DNA of 55,404 bases from Paenisporosarcina sp049671445 (lineage in GTDB: Bacteria; Bacillota; Bacilli; Bacillales_A; Planococcaceae), in assembly GCF_049671445.1 (NCBI RefSeq), contig NZ_JBATUX010000108.1:1-55404 (forward strand). Reading direction: 5' to 3'. Below the pieces are notes generated by a model. The model was given only the letters and a program-made list of their open reading frames with translations. It was not told the origin of the DNA and did not search any database. Both the position numbers and the translations under genes were made by a program. Numbering within the stretch: the first letter of the stretch is position 1; each line of letters opens with the position of its first letter. Below are positions 25,251 to 33,918 of this stretch, piece by piece.

Positions 25251-25305
25251 GGAATAATTTCAGGTCGACCGGTCTATACTTTGAAAAAGGAGGCCGGTCC
25301 GTATT

Positions 25306-25533
25306 ATGGCAATTCGAGTAAAGTGTCGGCATTGCAAGACAGAAATGGGGCATTTATCAGGCCAATCCGCTCTGCAACATGGTCGAGTAAAGCAAATGAG
25401 AGAAGAATTTGCAGAAGAGTTTATCACACAGGATGAAGAGGGAACACTAACCGTAACCAGTATTTGTGAGCATTGTGAAAAATCTTTACGGGATAACCCA
25501 AACTACTATGCTATACAAAAGTGGATACAATAA
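25306..25533 (+). CDS. fin: Anti-sigma factor Fin (YabK)
   Basis: A 75-aa protein (DUF2757) that in B. subtilis inhibits sigma-F and helps the switch to sigma-G in the forespore. The two CxxC pairs that form its zinc site are CRHC near the start and CEHC near residue 56, and the ending DNPNYYAIQKWIQ matches the family. The pth-fin-mfd order is as in B. subtilis. The RBS is aaaggagg. I found no convincing sigma-F or sigma-G promoter directly upstream. csfB, whose product Gin acts on sigma-G and sigma-E, is missing from its usual site in this window. Confidence 0.93.
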   Translation: MAIRVKCRHCKTEMGHLSGQSALQHGRVKQMREEFAEEFITQDEEGTLTVTSICEHCEKSLRDNPNYYAIQKWIQ

Positions 25534-25539
25534 GAAATA

Positions 25540-25573
25540 GCTTTGGCGCGGGTTTCGCGCACAAAGCCTTTTT
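25540..25573 (+). terminator. Terminator after fin
   Basis: Stem gctttg-gcgcg with cgcgc-caaagc, loop ggttt, then five T. Confidence 0.88.
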
Positions 25574-25606
25574 CTGTTTTCTAGGGCATAGGCTATAATT
25601 TATCGT

Positions 25607-25700
25607 TCTAGCTCCGAAGCCCAGCTCGCTCCTCCGCTTCAGAAACTCATTCGAAAACAAGTTTTCGATTCGTTTCTTCCACCGGCGGAGTCAAGCTAGA
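25607..25700 (+). repeat. Dispersed repeat copy, 94 bp
   Basis: A clean copy of the element. Outer stem TCTAGCT (25607-25613) pairs with AGCTAGA (25694-25700), and the inner hairpin CGAAAAC-GTTTTCG is at 25652-25667. A second pairing (gaagc with gcttc) is possible near the 5' side. It is exactly as long as the closed copy at 12810-12903. It sits between the fin terminator and mfd, 36 nt before the mfd ATG. Confidence 0.85.
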
Positions 25701-25735
25701 GTAGGCTTCTGCGCTTTTCTTACAAGGAGGTTCAT

Positions 25736-28700
25736 ATGGAACCATTACATCAATTATTAATGAAAGATCATCATATAAACACGTTGCTTGCAGACATTCA
25801 ACAAGGAATCGATCAGCAACTGGTAACTGGACTCGTTGGAGGAGCACGTCCGCTTTTCATCCAATCGATTGCAAAAGAGACGGAGAGACCGATTTTAATA
25901 GTTTCACCAAATTTATTACAAGCTCAGCGATTATTTGAGGATATGGTGAAGCTACTCGGAGAAGAAGCAGTGCGGTTATATCCAGCGGATGAGTTGATTG
26001 CAGCAGATTTGTCAGTTTCAAGTCCTGAACTTCGAGCAGAGCGTATTGAAACGCTTGAATTTATGCACTCACAGAAGCGTGGCGTCGTGATAACGCCGAT
26101 TGCCGGACTTAGACGTCACATGCCGAACTTAAAGCAATGGCGAGCTAGTCGTCTTGAAACGTCCATTGGACAACAAGTTGTGATGGACGAGTGGCTCGAT
26201 CAATTGGTGGCAATGGGTTACTCAAGGCAAGCTATGGTGACGGCACCTGGAGAGTTTGCATTACGTGGAGGTATTTTAGATATTTACCCCATTTATTTGC
26301 AACATCCAGTACGTCTTGAATTTTTCGATACCGAAGTTGATTCGATTCGTACTTTTTCAGCGGAAGATCAACGCTCGATTGAAAAACTACAAGAAATCTG
26401 TATTCTTCCAGCTACCGAGTTTGTTTGGACGCGACAACAACTTCTGATTCTTGCCGAGAAATTAGAAGATTCATTGGCTACTAGTTTGAAAAAATTGAAG
26501 AAGTCTGAAACGAAGGAACTCCTTCTGCAACATATGAATCATGACATCGAATTGCTTAGACAAGGTGATGTGCCTGAACAAATGACGAAGTATGTTTCCG
26601 TACTAGAAGACCACCCTACTTTCTTAGGCGATTATTTTGCACAAGATGGTTTGGTGTTATTTGACGAGCTCGGACGGATTCAAGAAACGACAGATTCGCT
26701 AGAACGAGAAGAAAAAGATTGGTATATATCATTACTTGAAGAAGGAAAAACCGTTCATGATGTAAAATTGTCATTTAGTTTTAAAGAGATTCTTGCCATG
26801 TTAAATCAGCGTAAAATTTATTTTTCGTTGTTTGCACGCTCATTTTCAGGTATTAAATTAAAAAAATCAATTGCATTTTCATGTAAACAAATGCAACATT
26901 TCCACGGGCAAATGAACCTTTTGAAAAATGAAATGGAACGTTTTGAAGTGGGTAAATTCTTTGTGTTTATATTGGCTGATGGTGAAGAGCGCCAGAAGAA
27001 AGTGAAAGATGTTCTCGAAGACTACGGCATGATTGGTCATGTTTTAGGGGAACAGAGTGCACCTGAACAACCTGGTATTTATATCGTCGAAGGTGAAATG
27101 TCGAGTGGTTTTGAATTGCCTCTTCAGCGCTTAGCCGTTTTGACAGACGAAGAGCTGTTTAAGCAACGTCCGAAAAAGAAAGCACGTCCTCAAAAAATGA
27201 CAAATGCTGAGCGGATTAAAAGTTATTCTGAAATCAAACCGGGCGATCATATCGTTCATATCCATCATGGTATAGGGAAGTATATAGGGATAGAGACGCT
27301 TGAAATTAACGGGATTCATAAAGATTACTTACACATTCGCTATCGTGCGGAAGACAAATTGTTTGTTCCGGTTGATCAAATTGATCAAATTCAAAAATAT
27401 GTCGCCTCTGAAGAAAAAGAACCAAAGCTTCATAAACTAGGTGGAGCCGAGTGGAAGAAAACAAAAATTAAAGTTACGGCTGCGGTGCAAGATATTGCAG
27501 ACGATTTAATAAAACTATATGCAAAACGCGAATCTGAAAAAGGGCATGCTTTCGAGCCGGACCAAGACATGCAACAAGCATTTGAATCGGCGTTTGCTTA
27601 TGAAGAAACAGATGATCAATTACGTTCAATTGAAGAAGTTAAGCGTGATATGGAAAAAGAACGCCCAATGGATCGCTTGATTTGTGGAGACGTAGGATAC
27701 GGCAAAACGGAAGTAGCCATTCGAGCTGCCTTTAAAGCTGTGCAAGAGAGCAAACAAGTAGCCTTCCTGGTACCGACAACCATTTTAGCGCAACAACATT
27801 ACGAAACCATGAAAGAACGATTTGCAGATTTCCCAGTAGAAGTGGGATTATTAAGTCGTTTTCGTTCGAAAAAAGAGCAAACCGAAACGACTAAAGGCTT
27901 AAAGGCAGGAGCGGTAGATGTAGTGGTTGGGACACATCGCTTACTGTCAAAAGACATTGTTTATCATGATTTAGGATTGCTTATTGTCGATGAAGAACAA
28001 CGTTTTGGTGTGACACACAAAGAGAAAATCAAACAGTTAAAGACGAATGTTGATGTTTTAACATTGACTGCTACTCCAATCCCAAGAACTCTTCATATGT
28101 CGATGATTGGGGTTCGTGATTTATCCATAATCGAAACGCCGCCAGCCAATCGTTTTCCTGTTCAAACATATGTAATGGAACAAAATGGGTCACTTGTTCG
28201 AGAAGCAATTGAACGTGAGATGGCTCGAGGTGGACAATCGTTTTATTTATATAACCGAGTGGAAGATATGGCACGTAAAGTGGATGAAATACAGATGCTT
28301 GTTCCAGAAGCACGTGTTGGTTTTGCACATGGCCAAATGGCGGAACGTGAGCTAGAATCAGTCATTCTATCATTTTTAGAAGGTGACTATGATGTACTCG
28401 TAACAACGACCATCATCGAAACTGGGATTGATATCCCTAATGTGAATACACTTATTGTTCAAGATGCTGATCGTATGGGTCTGTCTCAATTGTATCAATT
28501 AAGAGGTCGTGTAGGCCGTTCAAATCGTGTGGCTTATGCTTACTTCATGTATCAACGTGATAAAGTGTTAACTGACGTTGCTGAAAAACGACTACAAGCC
28601 ATTAAAGAGTTCACAGAATTGGGTTCAGGATTTAAAATTGCCATGCGCGATTTATCGATACGTGGAGCAGGGAATTTACTTGGCTCACAACAACATGGCT

Positions 28701-29257
28701 TTATTGATTCAGTCGGCTTTGATTTGTATGCTCAAATGTTGCAAGAAGCAATCGAAGAAAAACAAAGTGGAATTATTAAAGATGAAATCATTGATGTCGA
28801 GATTTCGTTACCATTTGATGCTTATTTACCCGATGCTTATATTCCAGATGGGTTCCAAAAAATACAGATGTATAAGCGCATTAAAGCAGTGGAAAATGAG
28901 AAAGATTACGAAGATTTAGTGGATGAATTGATTGACCGTTTTGGAAATATGCCAATTGAGGCAGAGAGATTAATGAAAATTTCACGAATGAAAGTTTGGG
29001 CTAAAGAAGCTAATGTAGAATCAATTAAAGAACAGCATAAACAACTGGTTGTGAAATTTTCGAAAAGTGGCACTCAGACAACGAATGGTGCCATGTTAGT
29101 AGAGTCCTCAATGGTTTACGGGCGAGCAGTAGGTTTCCAGATGAATTCGAACCAACAATTACTAATGTCTATTGATGAAAAGAAAACAGGAACACATCAT
29201 CCATTTGATGTTTTAGAAGCGATGATGAAGATTTTACCTCAAGCTCAAAAGAAGTAG
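25736..29257 (+). CDS. mfd: Transcription-repair coupling factor Mfd
   Basis: A 1173-aa DNA translocase that removes RNA polymerase stalled at lesions and recruits UvrA. It has an N-terminal UvrB-like module (from about residue 20 to 400), an RNAP-interaction domain (from SYSEIKPGDHIVHIHHGIGKYIG), then the two helicase lobes. Walker A is GDVGYGKT (651-658), the DEEQ box is VDEEQRFG, and motif III TATPIPRTLHMSM follows. The TRG and QLRGRVGRS motifs come after. The C-terminal D7 domain ends the protein. The RBS is aaggagg. It is the largest gene here and of typical length. Confidence 0.98.
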   Translation: MEPLHQLLMKDHHINTLLADIQQGIDQQLVTGLVGGARPLFIQSIAKETERPILIVSPNLLQAQRLFEDMVKLLGEEAVRLYPADELIAADLSVSSPELRAERIETLEFMHSQKRGVVITPIAGLRRHMPNLKQWRASRLETSIGQQVVMDEWLDQLVAMGYSRQAMVTAPGEFALRGGILDIYPIYLQHPVRLEFFDTEVDSIRTFSAEDQRSIEKLQEICILPATEFVWTRQQLLILAEKLEDSLATSLKKLKKSETKELLLQHMNHDIELLRQGDVPEQMTKYVSVLEDHPTFLGDYFAQDGLVLFDELGRIQETTDSLEREEKDWYISLLEEGKTVHDVKLSFSFKEILAMLNQRKIYFSLFARSFSGIKLKKSIAFSCKQMQHFHGQMNLLKNEMERFEVGKFFVFILADGEERQKKVKDVLEDYGMIGHVLGEQSAPEQPGIYIVEGEMSSGFELPLQRLAVLTDEELFKQRPKKKARPQKMTNAERIKSYSEIKPGDHIVHIHHGIGKYIGIETLEINGIHKDYLHIRYRAEDKLFVPVDQIDQIQKYVASEEKEPKLHKLGGAEWKKTKIKVTAAVQDIADDLIKLYAKRESEKGHAFEPDQDMQQAFESAFAYEETDDQLRSIEEVKRDMEKERPMDRLICGDVGYGKTEVAIRAAFKAVQESKQVAFLVPTTILAQQHYETMKERFADFPVEVGLLSRFRSKKEQTETTKGLKAGAVDVVVGTHRLLSKDIVYHDLGLLIVDEEQRFGVTHKEKIKQLKTNVDVLTLTATPIPRTLHMSMIGVRDLSIIETPPANRFPVQTYVMEQNGSLVREAIEREMARGGQSFYLYNRVEDMARKVDEIQMLVPEARVGFAHGQMAERELESVILSFLEGDYDVLVTTTIIETGIDIPNVNTLIVQDADRMGLSQLYQLRGRVGRSNRVAYAYFMYQRDKVLTDVAEKRLQAIKEFTELGSGFKIAMRDLSIRGAGNLLGSQQHGFIDSVGFDLYAQMLQEAIEEKQSGIIKDEIIDVEISLPFDAYLPDAYIPDGFQKIQMYKRIKAVENEKDYEDLVDELIDRFGNMPIEAERLMKISRMKVWAKEANVESIKEQHKQLVVKFSKSGTQTTNGAMLVESSMVYGRAVGFQMNSNQQLLMSIDEKKTGTHHPFDVLEAMMKILPQAQKK

Positions 29258-29287
29258 ATTCCTTTTTTGGTGAGCAATGACGCACTT

Positions 29288-29317
29288 GCATATTTTGCCC
29301 AATCTTGATGCATACTA
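29288..29317 (+). promoter_or_regulatory. Sigma-G promoter of spoVT
   Basis: GCATA (29288-29292), 18 bp, CATACTA (29311-29317) matches the sigma-G consensus GHATR-N17-18-CATnnTA. It is 50 nt before the spoVT ATG. Confidence 0.85.
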
Positions 29318-29366
29318 GGGGAGAAATCAAAGAAATTTGAATTCTGTCGAAAGTGAGGCAACAAGG

Positions 29367-29903
29367 ATGAAAGCAACAGGTATCGTCAGACGAATTGATG
29401 ACCTCGGCCGTGTCGTCATTCCAAAAGAAATTAGAAGAACGTTACGAATTCGCGAAGGTGACCCGCTTGAGATTTTTACGGACCGAGATGGCGAAGTCAT
29501 ATTAAAAAAGTACTCCCCAATTAGTGAACTCGGTAGTTTTGCACAAGAGTATGCAGAAACGCTGTATGCGACACTTGGCACACCCGCTTTTATTAGCGAC
29601 CGGGATGAAATGATTGCAGTAGCAGGTGTATCGAAAAAAGATTATTTAAATCGTCGATTATCCTCTCAAGCAGAAGAAATTTTGCAAGCGAAAACCATTG
29701 TTTCGGAAAAAATGGAAAAAGCGGTGGAATGGATTCCAGGTCAAGTGGAACAAGTGAAATCGTATTGTGTTGCACCGATTATTGTCGATGGCAACCCAAT
29801 TGGTGCTGTTTACTTGATTTCAAAAGTTCATTTTATCGGAGATTCAGAAACAAAAGCAGTAGAAACCGCTGCACATTTTCTAGCCAAACAAATGGAACAC
29901 TGA
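29367..29903 (+). CDS. spoVT: Stage V sporulation protein T, AbrB-family regulator
   Basis: A 178-aa forespore transcription factor. The N-terminal 50 residues are an AbrB-type domain (MKATGIVRRIDDLGRVVIPK, EIRRTLRIREGDPLEIF). The remainder is a GAF-like domain (VSEKMEKAVEWIPG, VAPIIVDGNPIGAVYLIS). Length equals B. subtilis SpoVT. It modulates sigma-G genes. ATG 29367 has gaggcaacaagg upstream; a longer frame from 29337 has no RBS. Its sigma-G promoter is visible. Together with abrB, the window carries two members of this DNA-binding family. Confidence 0.97.
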   Translation: MKATGIVRRIDDLGRVVIPKEIRRTLRIREGDPLEIFTDRDGEVILKKYSPISELGSFAQEYAETLYATLGTPAFISDRDEMIAVAGVSKKDYLNRRLSSQAEEILQAKTIVSEKMEKAVEWIPGQVEQVKSYCVAPIIVDGNPIGAVYLISKVHFIGDSETKAVETAAHFLAKQMEH

Positions 29904-30030
29904 AAAGTGCAGTACGCCGTTTAGACCGATATCGGTGCTGGAAGGCTCGACTCGAAAACTTGTTTTCGCAGGAGAGACTGAAGCTAAGGTGCGAGCTGGT
30001 GCTTGTAGCTAGACACTGAAAAGTGCAGAA
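29904..30030 (-). repeat. Dispersed repeat copy, minus orientation
   Basis: It reads in the minus direction: the start ctgcacttttcagtgtctagct lies at about 30026-30007. It has the conserved hairpin CGAAAAC-GTTTTCG at 29953-29968 and diverges at the other end. The stretch tgaaaagtgcag occurs at both ends (29902 and 30017), so the element may be flanked by a short direct repeat. Confidence 0.7.
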
Positions 30031-30050
30031 CGTCGAAAATTCATAAAGAA

Positions 30051-30088
30051 AAACGTCTTCTTAATCACATAAGAAGACGTTTTTTTTC
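30051..30088 (+). terminator. Terminator after spoVT
   Basis: Thirteen-bp perfect stem aaacgtcttctta (30051-30063) with taagaagacgttt (30070-30082), then a T run. Confidence 0.92.
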
Positions 30089-30149
30089 GTGTTATAATAG
30101 AACTCATAAATCCGTGCTAGTTATTGCTTGATTGGAATGAGGAACTACT

Positions 30150-31769
30150 ATGAACAATGAATGGAACATGCAAAAATTTATGAAAGGTGCAGTCTTATTG
30201 ACGATTGCCGCCTTAATCGTCAAAGCCTTAAGTGCAGTATACCGAATTCCTTTTCAAAATATTGTAGGGGATCAAGGTTTTTACATATATCAGCAAGTCT
30301 ATCCATTTATCGGGGTATTAACTGTTTGGACCTCATATGGATTTGCTGTCGCTATTTCAAAACTTTTAGCAGATGCACATGATCATGCAAATCTAAATCA
30401 GCGATCGACCATCTTACGTATAGCATTTATCTATTTAAGTGTCATTTCAATTATTAGTTTTACGTTGTTGTTCGCAGGAGCAGATGTATTAGCACGATGG
30501 ATGGGTGATAAAGAACTTGCTCAACTTCTGCGTACCGGCTCATTTGTGGTGTTACTAATGCCTATGCTGGCGTTACTAAAAGGTTCATTTCAAGCTGAAG
30601 GACGAATGGAACCTATTGCATATGGACAAGTTATTGAACAGATGGTGCGCGTGACCGTTATTTTAGTAGGTACATATGTTGTCGTGAAGACTGGCGCATC
30701 TTTATATACGGCAGGGAGTACCGCCTTATTAGGCGCCATCGTTGGTGAAATTGCGGGGATTATCTTACTTCTTTTATTTGTACGAAAACAATTTTCGTAT
30801 AATTTATTGAAGAAAGGGACGAAAAGAGTTGCTGTTGGTCCAATTATCAGGGATTTAACCATTATTAGTTTAAGTGTCAGTATGAGCTCCCTTATCTTAT
30901 TATTTTTCCAACTAGTCGACTCTTTTACGGTTTTTAGTAGTTTAACTGAAACGGGAATGAATCGACTAACAGCGATGGAAACAAAAGGGACCTATGACCG
31001 AGGCTTACCACTTGTTCAAATGGGGATATTAATCGCTTCGACTTTGTCCCTCTCCATTGTTCCGTTAATTGCACATACTACGCAAAAAAAGACAGGTAGA
31101 AATGCTGTTCCTTATGCACAATTAACGTTTAGGATTGCCTTATTGTTTGGAATTGCAGCAACACTAGGTCTGATTTTAGTGTTGCCATCGGTAAATGAAA
31201 TGTTGTTTGAAACAAGAGACTTGTCAGCGACATTAATGGTTTTCTGTATACAAATCTTTTGGCTGTCGTTAATTTTGACGATGACGTCTGTGTTGCAAGG
31301 TTTAGGAAAAGTGATTCTTCCCGCCATTTTTCTGATCACTGGTCTTATTCTAAAATGGCTATGTAACGCTTGGTTACTTCCTATGTATGGAATAATGGGA
31401 GCAGCCGTTGCTAGTAATATCGGCTTTGCTTTTATTACCATAAGTTTATATCTCTATGTATACTCTATTTGGAAGATTCGTTTCGCAACCGCTAGATTTT
31501 ATGGTCATTTGGCCGTAGCTTCGTTATTGATGATTGTCAGCGTGTTGACGTGGGGGATGGTCGCGGATAGTTGGATATTTGATGGACTGTCAAGTCGCTT
31601 GAGTGCGATGTTTACTTCCTTAACCAGTGTGGGATTAGGTGCGACCGTCTTTTTATTGTATATAGCAAAGAGTCGAATTATTGCAGAGAAAGAATGGTTT
31701 TTATTGCCCCTTGGGCGAAGAATGGCCATGGTTCAATTGTGGCTACACAGTGAAAAAAGAGAGGGGTGA
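30150..31769 (+). CDS. yabM: MVF/polysaccharide flippase family membrane protein (YabM)
   Basis: A 539-aa polytopic protein with about 14 predicted hydrophobic segments. It belongs to the polysaccharide exporter family of SpoVB and Wzx (MATE/MVF fold). The N-terminus ALIVKALSAVYRIPFQNIVGDQGFYIYQQVYP is typical of the SpoVB group. In B. subtilis YabM (Amj/SpoVB-related group) its substrate is not clearly settled; lipid II-like or wall precursors are candidates. It overlaps the longest possible yabN frame and runs straight into it, so the two are co-transcribed. Confidence 0.88.
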   Translation: MNNEWNMQKFMKGAVLLTIAALIVKALSAVYRIPFQNIVGDQGFYIYQQVYPFIGVLTVWTSYGFAVAISKLLADAHDHANLNQRSTILRIAFIYLSVISIISFTLLFAGADVLARWMGDKELAQLLRTGSFVVLLMPMLALLKGSFQAEGRMEPIAYGQVIEQMVRVTVILVGTYVVVKTGASLYTAGSTALLGAIVGEIAGIILLLLFVRKQFSYNLLKKGTKRVAVGPIIRDLTIISLSVSMSSLILLFFQLVDSFTVFSSLTETGMNRLTAMETKGTYDRGLPLVQMGILIASTLSLSIVPLIAHTTQKKTGRNAVPYAQLTFRIALLFGIAATLGLILVLPSVNEMLFETRDLSATLMVFCIQIFWLSLILTMTSVLQGLGKVILPAIFLITGLILKWLCNAWLLPMYGIMGAAVASNIGFAFITISLYLYVYSIWKIRFATARFYGHLAVASLLMIVSVLTWGMVADSWIFDGLSSRLSAMFTSLTSVGLGATVFLLYIAKSRIIAEKEWFLLPLGRRMAMVQLWLHSEKREG

Positions 31770-31774
31770 CGTTT

Positions 31775-33238
31775 GTGAATACGATTACAGTTCTTGGTTT
31801 GGGAGCGGGAGATTTAGAGCAGTTACCACTAGGTGTCTATAAAAAATTACTAAAAGCACAACGACTTTATGTGCGAACTGCTGAACATCCAGTGTTACAA
31901 GAATTAGTGAATGAAGGAATTTCGTTTGAAAGTTTTGATGCGATTTACGAAAAACATGATGCTTTTGAAGCTGTATATAAAGAAATTGTTGAGACCTTGA
32001 TTAAGTTAGCCCAATCAGAATCTTTATTTTATGCAGTTCCAGGTCATCCCTTAGTTGCCGAACAAACTGTTCAGTGGTTAGTGGAAGCGGAAAGAAAAGG
32101 ACGCATTCAACTTGAAATAGTGGGAGGTCAAAGCTTTTTAGACCCTATTTTTAATGCCTTACGCATTGACCCAATCGAAGGTTTTCAATTGCTGGATGGA
32201 ACGATGTTTAAAAGAGACGATGTTCAAATGTCTCAACACGTATTAATCGCTCAAGTGTATGACTCATATAGTGCGTCTGATGTGAAGTTAACATTAATGG
32301 AGAAATATCCAGAAGATTATCCCGTAACGATTGTTACAGCTGCTGGTTCGGCGGATGAAGTGTTGAGAGTCGTACCTCTTTACGAACTCGACCGTGCTGC
32401 AGAACTGAACAATTTGACGACGATTTATGTACCACCAACAAATAAGCGTGAAGATCGATTAAAAGAATGGTCAACATTTAGAGAGATTATCGCTATGCTT
32501 CGCGCACCTGAAGGTTGTCCATGGGATCGTGAACAAACTCATGAAACTTTAAAAAAATATCTAATAGAAGAAGTGCATGAATTTTTACAAGCTGTAAATG
32601 ACCAAGATGATGATAGCATGATTGAAGAGTTAGGGGACGTAATGCTCCAAGTGTTCTTACATGCTCAAATTGGGGAAGATGAGGGATACTTTAGCTTAGA
32701 AGATGTGCTCGAAAGCGTTTCTTCTAAAATGATTCGTAGACATCCACATGTCTTTGGGGACGTGAAAGTTGAAAGTTCAGAGGATGTATTGCGCAACTGG
32801 CAACAATTGAAATCAATTGAAAAAGGCAATCATAATACACGGATTTTGGATGGACAAGAACGTTCAGAATCATCCCTATTAACATCTTATAACTTCCAAA
32901 AAGCCGCAGCGAAAGTTGGTTTTGACTGGCCAAATGCTGAAGGTGCATGGATGAAATTTGAAGAAGAGTGGCAAGAATTCAAACAAGAAATTAACGAAGG
33001 CACTACAGAATCACAACTCGACGAACTAGGCGATGTGCTATTTACAATTGTGAATGTAGCTCGGTTCTATGGACTTTCTCCTGAAGAAGCCATGATGCAT
33101 GCAAATAGGAAATTTAAAAGCCGTTTCCAATACGTTGAAAACAGTGTAGGACAAGGTAAGGGTGATTTTAGTGGGTATACACTAGATGAACTCGAAGCAT
33201 TTTGGCAACAAGCCAAACAATCCAAAGGGGATGAATGA
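31775..33238 (+). CDS. yabN: Tetrapyrrole-methylase/MazG fusion protein YabN
   Basis: A 487-aa two-part protein. The N-terminal ~220 residues are a tetrapyrrole-methylase-like domain (TITVLGLGAGDLEQLPLGV; VPGHPLVAEQTVQ; IVTAAGSADEV). The rest contains MazG nucleotide pyrophosphohydrolase domains with LRAPEGCPWDREQTHETLKKYLIEE and the EExxE-type metal sites (IEELGDVMLQVFLHAQ; LDELGDVLFTIVNVARFYG). MazG enzymes clean up non-canonical NTPs. GTG 31775 was chosen because gaggggtga is 7 nt upstream; GTG 31766 lies before that. rqcP starts 1 nt after its end. Confidence 0.95.
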   Translation: MNTITVLGLGAGDLEQLPLGVYKKLLKAQRLYVRTAEHPVLQELVNEGISFESFDAIYEKHDAFEAVYKEIVETLIKLAQSESLFYAVPGHPLVAEQTVQWLVEAERKGRIQLEIVGGQSFLDPIFNALRIDPIEGFQLLDGTMFKRDDVQMSQHVLIAQVYDSYSASDVKLTLMEKYPEDYPVTIVTAAGSADEVLRVVPLYELDRAAELNNLTTIYVPPTNKREDRLKEWSTFREIIAMLRAPEGCPWDREQTHETLKKYLIEEVHEFLQAVNDQDDDSMIEELGDVMLQVFLHAQIGEDEGYFSLEDVLESVSSKMIRRHPHVFGDVKVESSEDVLRNWQQLKSIEKGNHNTRILDGQERSESSLLTSYNFQKAAAKVGFDWPNAEGAWMKFEEEWQEFKQEINEGTTESQLDELGDVLFTIVNVARFYGLSPEEAMMHANRKFKSRFQYVENSVGQGKGDFSGYTLDELEAFWQQAKQSKGDE

Positions 33239-33239
33239 C

Positions 33240-33530
33240 ATGAGATTAGATAAATTTTTAAAAGTTTCACGTTTAATTAAACGACGTACACTTGCGAAAG
33301 AAGTGGCAGATCAAGGCCGTATAACAGTCAATGGCAAGGTGAGTAAAGCCAGTTCAGTCATTAAAGTGGGCGATGAATTAGCCATTCGTTTCGGACAAAA
33401 GGTTGTAACTGCTCGTATTGAGATGCTGAAAGAAACAGTAAAAAAAGAAGAGTCAACGATGATGTATACCATTTTAAAAGAAGAGAGACTTGAAAAGGTT
33501 GATCCTGAATTTGTCGATGACGAAGATTAA
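33240..33530 (+). CDS. rqcP: RqcP (YabO), S4-domain ribosome quality-control factor
   Basis: A 96-aa Hsp15-like protein made mainly of one S4 RNA-binding domain: MRLDKFLKVSRLIKRRTLAK, GRITVNGKVSKAS, VKVGDELAIRFG. In B. subtilis RqcP works with RqcH to add C-terminal alanine tails to stalled nascent chains on the 50S subunit. The tail is rich in lysine and glutamate and is slightly longer than in B. subtilis. ATG 33240 is preceded by aaagggg. A terminator follows, and yabP begins after it with its own promoter. Confidence 0.95.
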   Translation: MRLDKFLKVSRLIKRRTLAKEVADQGRITVNGKVSKASSVIKVGDELAIRFGQKVVTARIEMLKETVKKEESTMMYTILKEERLEKVDPEFVDDED

Positions 33531-33540
33531 TTAATTGATG

Positions 33541-33571
33541 AGCATGACCAAAATATGGTCATGCTTTTTTG
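33541..33571 (+). terminator. Terminator after rqcP
   Basis: Ten-bp perfect stem agcatgacca (33541-33550) with tggtcatgct (33556-33565), then six T. The 3' strand of the stem doubles as the sigma-E -35 box of yabP. Confidence 0.9.
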
Positions 33572-33587
33572 TTTGGCTGCATATAGT
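33558..33587 (+). promoter_or_regulatory. Sigma-E promoter of yabPQ
   Basis: GTCATGCT (33558-33565), 14 bp, CATATAGT (33580-33587). This matches the sigma-E pattern GTCATATT-N13-15-CATAnnnT well. It lies 32 nt before the yabP ATG and overlaps the rqcP terminator. Confidence 0.75.
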
Positions 33588-33618
33588 TAATGGACTGGAC
33601 AAGTAAAGGAGGAATTTT

Positions 33619-33918
33619 ATGCAATATCAAGCCGAACATGCATCCATCACGATTCCATCAGGAGATCACGTAGTTAGTTTACGAAATCGTAAGCGTATGG
33701 ACTTAACATCTGTTAAATCCATAGAGCGTTTTGACGCAGAAGAGTTTGTAGTAAGAACTTCACAAGGACATTTAAATATTAAAGGTGAAGAGTTACGCAT
33801 TGTTCATTTAGATGTGGACAAAGGGTTACTAACACTTGAAGGTCTTGTGCGAACTTTCCAATACGATGATGAAGATCGTGAACCTAGCCGTAATTTCCTG
33901 CATAAATTGTTTGGATGA
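33619..33918 (+). CDS. yabP: Sporulation protein YabP
   Basis: A 99-aa protein of the YabP/YqfC family, needed for spore development in the mother cell. The family pattern SLRNRKRMDLTSVKSIERFDAEEFVV and TSQGHLNIKGEELRI can be seen, and the C-terminus has the short acidic stretch before FLHKLFG. It has aaaggagg as RBS, an upstream sigma-E-type promoter, and overlaps yabQ by 4 nt (ATGA). In B. subtilis yabP and yabQ are both sigma-E controlled. Confidence 0.94.
   Translation: MQYQAEHASITIPSGDHVVSLRNRKRMDLTSVKSIERFDAEEFVVRTSQGHLNIKGEELRIVHLDVDKGLLTLEGLVRTFQYDDEDREPSRNFLHKLFG

Noticed and set aside
25251..25305. sigma-F promoter before fin
   Set aside because: GCATA and GGTCTATACT are present but the spacer is 22 bp and the -10 lacks key bases.
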